Assembly (NCBI GenBank): GCA_032622095.1
Contig: CP136067.1
Coordinates: 97,762,707-97,826,706, forward strand
Source: Siphonodentalium dalli
Taxonomy: Eukaryota > Mollusca > Scaphopoda > Gadilida > Siphonodentaliidae
Length of the DNA: 64,000 nt
Reading direction: 5' to 3'
The notes beneath the pieces were generated by a model that saw nothing but the letters and a program-made list of their open reading frames with translations, was not told where the DNA came from and searched no databases. Made by a program: the position numbers and the translations under genes. How positions within the stretch are numbered: position 1 is the first letter of the stretch; every line of letters starts with the position of its first letter. This document shows positions 59,790 through 64,000 of the stretch, one piece after another.

Positions 59790-60095
59790 CTGCTTTCTCT
59801 TGATGAACACCGCACCACTATCGTCTTCTAGACATGCTCCACGGGTAGACGACAGGAAACACTTCATTCCATTTGGGCCGCCATTTTCCATATAAGTAGC
59901 TGCCACACACCACGGATTTCTGAGACACCATTCGGTGCACTCGATTTTACTTCGGGGCGATGAGATGCTCGAGCCGGTCACATTGAGGGATTTCTCCTTC
60001 TTTCCTTTAATCACATCATATCCACCATCCTGCATACCATATATACCGTGAACACTCGCGGCCATCAGAACAATTTTAACTATTAAGTATAGCAT
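59790..60095 (-). CDS. Secreted PAN/Apple-domain exon, likely first coding exon of the FReD gene
   Basis: Minus-strand exon from ATG at 60095. Residues 1-20 (LYLIVKIVLMAASVHGIYG) form a signal peptide. Then comes a PAN/Apple-like module: YDVIKGKKEKSLNV, SPRSKIECTEWCLRNPWCVAATY, MKCFLS, then DDSGAVFIKRKQ, with the CxxxC...C spacing typical of PAN domains, which mediate protein or sugar contacts. The frame reaches AAGCAG followed by GTGTGT at 59789, a good phase-0 donor; reading on gives a stop six residues later. This phase fits the fibrinogen exon starting at 49925, making a secreted protein of about 327 residues. The link is inferred; further small exons in between are possible. Confidence 0.72.
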
Positions 60096-60780
60096 GATGA
60101 AAATTTAGAAGTGTAAGGTAAACAGTTGCAGAATTTGTCCGGTAAACGACGCTGATGCTTGTCATATATTAAAATGAGACGCGAGATTCACTCTAAATGT
60201 GGATGCCATCGACCGTCTCTGAGCTCTACCAATGCGGAGAATGCAAATCAGTTTAAGGAGCTGTCATACCTCGCACAATCCACAGTGCGGTCTTTAAGTG
60301 CCCATATTGTATGAAAACTCGAGTTCCCACACGTATTTGAAGTCAACAGGTAATTTCCCATCTCTGGATCTATATTTAGGCTTTCTTAGCTAAAACGGAA
60401 CATACGAAGAAAACACAATGGTAGAATCCATTAAAGTTTCAGTAGGTACTGTAGCATGATGAGGAGGTGATTGAGTCTATAATCGATTTATTAGTGCAGT
60501 TTTGAGATATCTACGCATGGAGGTATTGACGACCACATGTACACACAAACAGTTCCTGTGTCGACCCATTTAGTTGGCCAGGATACTTACATTTAACTTA
60601 TTGTTTAGTCAATTACCCCACCATTGGTTGTGATTACTGCGAATATAGTAATTTTTATTTAAATTTAACAAAATTTTAAGTTGATGTTCTTAATAAACAA
60701 ATGAACACCACTTAGTTGACCATTTCAACGCGGCTCTGAGTTAAGAATCAACTAAATATTGGGTGAATAATAAATAGAGG
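60096..60780. other. Region upstream of the PAN exon
   Basis: A TTAATATATGA stretch (minus strand, about 60161-60173) lies 70 bp above the ATG and could serve as a TATA element, without a clear initiator. From about 60600 the sequence contains AACTAAATATT phrases of the 26.3/61.5 kb repeat. Confidence 0.3.
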
Positions 60781-60784
60781 ATAT

Positions 60785-60912
60785 GAAATGAGTGTTTCTC
60801 TCATATGATATTTATGAAACGAGTCTACGATTTTTCAGTTTTCTCGAGCCTCCGGCGAGAGAAAACTGAAAATTCGTGACGAGTTTCATAAATATCATAT
60901 GAGAGAAACACG
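60785..60912. repeat. Long hairpin (foldback) element
   Basis: GTGTTTCTCTCATATGATAT... through TTTCAGTTTTCTCG (from about 60791) is mirrored to 60911 with few mismatches; arms of about 57 bp around a GAGCCTCCGGC loop. CGAATTACATATTCTATTT follows at 60912 and recurs at 61149. Confidence 0.85.
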
Positions 60913-61490
60913 AATTACATATTCTATTTTTCATATGACACCTATAAATTGATTATGATGTCCAAAACGCACACAAATCACTAAATAACTATATGACATC
61001 GGCAGCAAAAGGTTAATGTGACGTCACTTCATTGAACCGGAAGCCCAATTACACCTGGTGAACTAGCAGAAATAATGTGCACGCGAAGATATAGTGCGCT
61101 ATTCTGTTCTCAGTTTGTGACATTATATCGTATGTTTATTAGATAAATTCGAATTACATATTCTATTTATCGTATAACAATGTCCAAAACAATATATTTC
61201 AAGATTATAATTGCGAGAATTTCGGCATCGCGTTGATTCGTGTATTTGACGCGCACGAATTTGACCTGCATTTAGTCAGAGATGCGGCTCGGCCCCCGGC
61301 TGCCATTCAGCCAATCAGAACACACTTTGTGTCACCAAACCAATCAAATTATCGGAAGGTGATATGAATTAGTAATTGATATGAAATTGATTTATGACAT
61401 TGCTTCCAACGTAAATAATGATTGAGTCATATGATAAAATGTTGTTTGAAAACCAACTATGTATTTCGTTATTGGCAACAAATTTACACA
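60913..61490. other. Unassigned stretch with one local duplication
   Basis: CGAATTACATATTCTATTT and TGTCCAAAAC blocks occur at about 60912/60960 and 61149/61190, so about 240 bp may be a duplication or the two ends of an element containing the hairpin. Confidence 0.4.
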
Positions 61491-61494
61491 ACTA

Positions 61495-61690
61495 TTTTGT
61501 TAGAATTAACTAATACTTAGTCGGTGGACTTTAACTAATATTTAGTGACGGATTAGTTAATTGGATAATTAAATATTAAGTCAATAAGCTGAAGCTGAAG
61601 TAAGGTTTGATGAGCAGAGATTCCCTTGTGATATGAGGGCTTCAAAGTTTAACTATCAACAAAATAATATGAAATGAAATATTGTATTCG
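61495..61690 (+). repeat. AT-rich dispersed repeat, partner at 26660-26845
   Basis: Aligned blocks AAGGTTTGATGAGCAG, CCCTTGTxA, CTTCAAAGTTTAAC and AACAAAATAATATxAAATGAAAT occur in the same order and spacing as near 26750-26840. Confidence 0.7.
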
Positions 61691-62100
61691 TCATTGCAGA
61701 ATCATAAAGAAAATCTACAAACATATTCTTGCAATTATTACATGTATAATGTTACAAAGGAAATATTATATTTTGACTTTGTGAATTTGTACACTAAAGT
61801 ATGTCTCCATTTCCACACAAAAATATTCCTTCAAATTATACATTTATAGCTAATAAAAAACAATACAGAACTATGATGACCAGTTAAGAAAATATATAAT
61901 TACAAGACAGTGATTGCACACTTAATATTATAGGTTTCACATATTTGCAGAATTAAGAGATCTGAGACTTAACGACGGATATCTCTTAGTAAACACATTT
62001 TATATAGTTCCCGGGGTATACACTAATAAATATGAGTTGAAGACACTTGTCCGGAAACACTTCTATCAATTATAGCACAATCCCATTGTTGCAATCGTTC
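61691..62100. other. Unassigned AT-rich stretch
   Basis: Nothing recognised. Confidence 0.45.
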
Positions 62101-62105
62101 CCTGA

Positions 62106-62510
62106 TTTTTGGTAAAGCACACCGATTCCCAAGGCTGGCGAATGATTAGTTCAATGATTACCCCATTGTTAGGCACACTCAACTCACAACAGACAAATCG
62201 CACGGTCGCTTCGAAGTAGCTTCAATTACCAGAGGCCACAGGGGCACGAACAGCGCTCTGCTTCCCCCAAACACACTGCCATTATACGCCGTTACTATTT
62301 ATGCACCTCTAATATACTAAGCAGGCACATATATAGGGACGGCGTATAAGGGGAGTGCGGGTGGGGAATGCACGTCCTCTTGTATAATAACTGAAGCTGC
62401 ATTGAAACGACCGCGCGATTTGTTTGTTAAGAGTGGCGCGTCTCGAACAATGGGATATCACTGAAATATTAGTTTGCCAGCCTTGGGAATTGGGTGTAAT
62501 TTACCAAAAA
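62106..62510. mobile_element. 405-bp foldback element
   Basis: Arms of about 190 bp pair imperfectly around a centre near 62310. Outer ends are TTTTTGGTAAA (62106) and TTTACCAAAAA (to 62510). Shared inner blocks in order: CGATTCCCAAGGCTGGC, CCCATTGTT, CAAATCGCxCGGTCG, AGCTTCAxTTA, and near the centre TATACGCCGT and its complement. No coding content; a MITE-like insertion with unclear target duplication. Confidence 0.8.
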
Positions 62511-63300
62511 TACAATATATATATATATATACATCAACAGGACGAACGGAGGGGTGGCAATAGTAACACATGCATTGGTTGAATTATTTATTAACTAGTA
62601 GAATAATTACATTTATTATAATTATTCCACAAAACTAATCCAGTTCCGAAAATATTCTCAGGACAGGACCACTAATCCAACGATGAAACTAAACGAATTA
62701 ACATTTACATTTAGAACCACTAAATAGTGATATATCCAATAATCCAACAGAATCACCACTTCACTATATAGCGCTCCACATATCCGATATAACAAACAAC
62801 AGAACTTGTATCTGGAGAATCTGGAGGAACCAATGGACTATTATGGTAGTAATTTCGAAACAGTTTCTTGAAAAGGCACGTTTGTCACATAATAATGATG
62901 TGCAGCATTACCTTTGGCAAAAAGTAGTTGGTTGTTGGTTACAGGTCCAAATTCCATGTCATCATTCTGGCACATAGACTTCTTCGGAATTCATGATCCA
63001 CTTATACAATGTATATAATAATAGTAAGACATAATCATGCGACTTCCACATTTGACTTTCCAAACACATCTGCGAGTGACTTGATTTGTGAAAACGCGTC
63101 ACACGTTAATCCGTGTCTCTTCGGACATATTTATTCACATTCAACGGCGATCACTGCATGGGTAATCACGATGATTGGTGTGGCTAACGGGTCATTCTGT
63201 TCATCTCGGCCAGCACACGGATTGTACGTCGTGTTCAACGCACGATCAATTGCGTATTTCGAGATAATCGTATTATGTGCGGTCAATTGTGCTCTAAGTA
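62511..63300. other. Unassigned stretch
   Basis: Begins with a short (AT)n run. A 108-aa plus frame at 63009-63335 is GC-richer than its surroundings but overlaps the next hairpin and has no family signature. Confidence 0.4.
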
Positions 63301-63304
63301 GGTC

Positions 63305-63386
63305 AGAGCACGCGAATAGTTCTTTACCAGAATAAATCTCGTCTCCGACTCGATTTATTCTGGTAAAGAACTATTCTTGTGCTCTA
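63305..63386. repeat. Hairpin with 34-bp arms
   Basis: AGAGCACGCGAATAGTTCTT... (from about 63304) is mirrored by ...AAGAACTATTCTTGTGCTCT to about 63386 with two mismatches, around a TCGTCTCCGACTC loop. Resembles the other foldback elements in this window but not in sequence. Confidence 0.85.
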
Positions 63387-63544
63387 ACCATTACTTAATA
63401 TCAATATTATATCTATATTTTCTGACATAATGCGTTAATCAAGTGGGACATGTTATCGTTCCTATTTTTTTAATTTTTGATGGAGTTATGCCTCGTGAAC
63501 GCAGGTCGTAAATAGTTACAAATTGTTTGTATGTATATTAAACC
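63387..63544. other. Unassigned spacer
   Basis: AT-rich; nothing recognised. Confidence 0.4.
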
Positions 63545-64000
63545 CGAAAATCTATATCTATATTTGCGAATGTCTGTCTGTCTGTCTGCCTGTGTTCTAT
63601 AGAAATTCACAGGGGACCACCTAGATGGCACAAAAGGGGTCTAATAGGGGTAACTTTTTACGAGAAAGATAATGGCGAGGGCTAGAATTTTCTAAAGTGA
63701 CGCCGTTGTTGTCAGGGGCAGGAAAGGGGGTAGGGGCAGAAAAACAATTTGTCGCCGATTGCCACCAAACATATATATAATCATCCCCCATAATATGAGG
63801 AATCTAACGGTGCGGTTTAAATATGTCAAAAGTCGCGCCGTTCGCGTCAGGGATGCCTGGAAGGGGAGAGGGGCACCAAAATTGATCAAAATAATTTTAG
63901 CGCCGAATTCCACCAAATTTATGCAGATTCTTCTGAGATCTTCTCCATGATACAAGGAATCTTATTGTGTGATTTAAAGACATCAAATTGGTGTCGTTGG
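63545..64000 (-). mobile_element. Family A element 4, truncated by window end
   Basis: Terminal end module with CTATATTTGCGAATG, (CTGT)n near 63572-63594, TTCTATAGAAATTCACAGGGG, the CACCTAGATGGCAC and GTAACTTTTTACGAGAAAGATAATGG-type blocks (in parts), then cores from about 63690. It closely matches 26855-27300 and continues past the window. Confidence 0.85.

Noticed and set aside
1-64000. tRNA or rRNA genes
   Set aside because: No paired A/B box with cloverleaf potential and no rRNA-like conserved blocks were found by eye.

Overview
The window is animal nuclear DNA, probably from a lophotrochozoan and most likely a mollusc. The case rests on AT-rich, intron-scale non-coding DNA, abundant 'catgtacatgta' stretches, a secreted fibrinogen-related gene, tandem CUB-like exons, CR1-like LINE remains, and large repeats built like the bivalve 'pearl'/HINE elements (tandem core repeats plus a tetranucleotide microsatellite). 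The phylum is an inference. No operons, rRNA, tRNA or CRISPR were seen.

Genes are few. The best is a minus-strand fibrinogen-related gene. A fibrinogen C-terminal exon (49248-49925) can be spliced in phase to a signal-peptide plus PAN/Apple exon (59790-60095) across a 9.9 kb intron. Two broken copies of its 3' end lie just downstream (48.4-49.2 kb). A cluster of CUB-like exons or remnants sits on the minus strand at 3.3-4.6 kb. Everything else with protein similarity is a decayed CR1-like LINE on the minus strand, split into 12014-12634 and 19530-21610.

The LINE is split because a 6.9 kb CACTA/EnSpm-type DNA transposon (12635-19529; terminal CACTACTG, 3-bp GTG duplication, TTTAATGG-rich subterminal arrays) landed in its frame. 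Inside it lie a core-repeat element (13.9-15.2 kb), a 2.2 kb element with terminal inverted repeats (15.8-18.0 kb), and within that a 465-bp MITE flanked by TTAA. This is a readable four-level nest.

Region by region: 0-11.9 kb has old dispersed repeats, CUB-like exons, 128-, 78- and 57-bp tandem repeats and a TATA-containing GC-rich block. 12-21.6 kb is the nest. 21.6-25.3 kb has a 30-bp minisatellite, a 187-bp repeat pair and a MITE whose core is an array of 12-bp palindromes. 26.8-33.5 kb is two 'family A' elements head to head, forming a 6.6 kb imperfect inverted repeat. 35.5-38.3 kb is a short tandem array and five copies of a 485-bp satellite. 42.2-43.0 kb is a family A end joined to a telomere-like tract. 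44.4-48.1 kb has two 'family B' elements, a double-hairpin MITE and an old divergent repeat array. 48.3-60.1 kb is the fibrinogen-related locus, whose intron holds a third family A element with a fresh 600-bp tandem duplication. 60.7-64 kb has three hairpin elements and the start of a fourth family A copy.

Families A, B and C are my names for three repeat families sharing one plan: tandem core repeats opening with a CCAAATT phrase, then an ACAG- or ACGG-type microsatellite near an AT-rich end.
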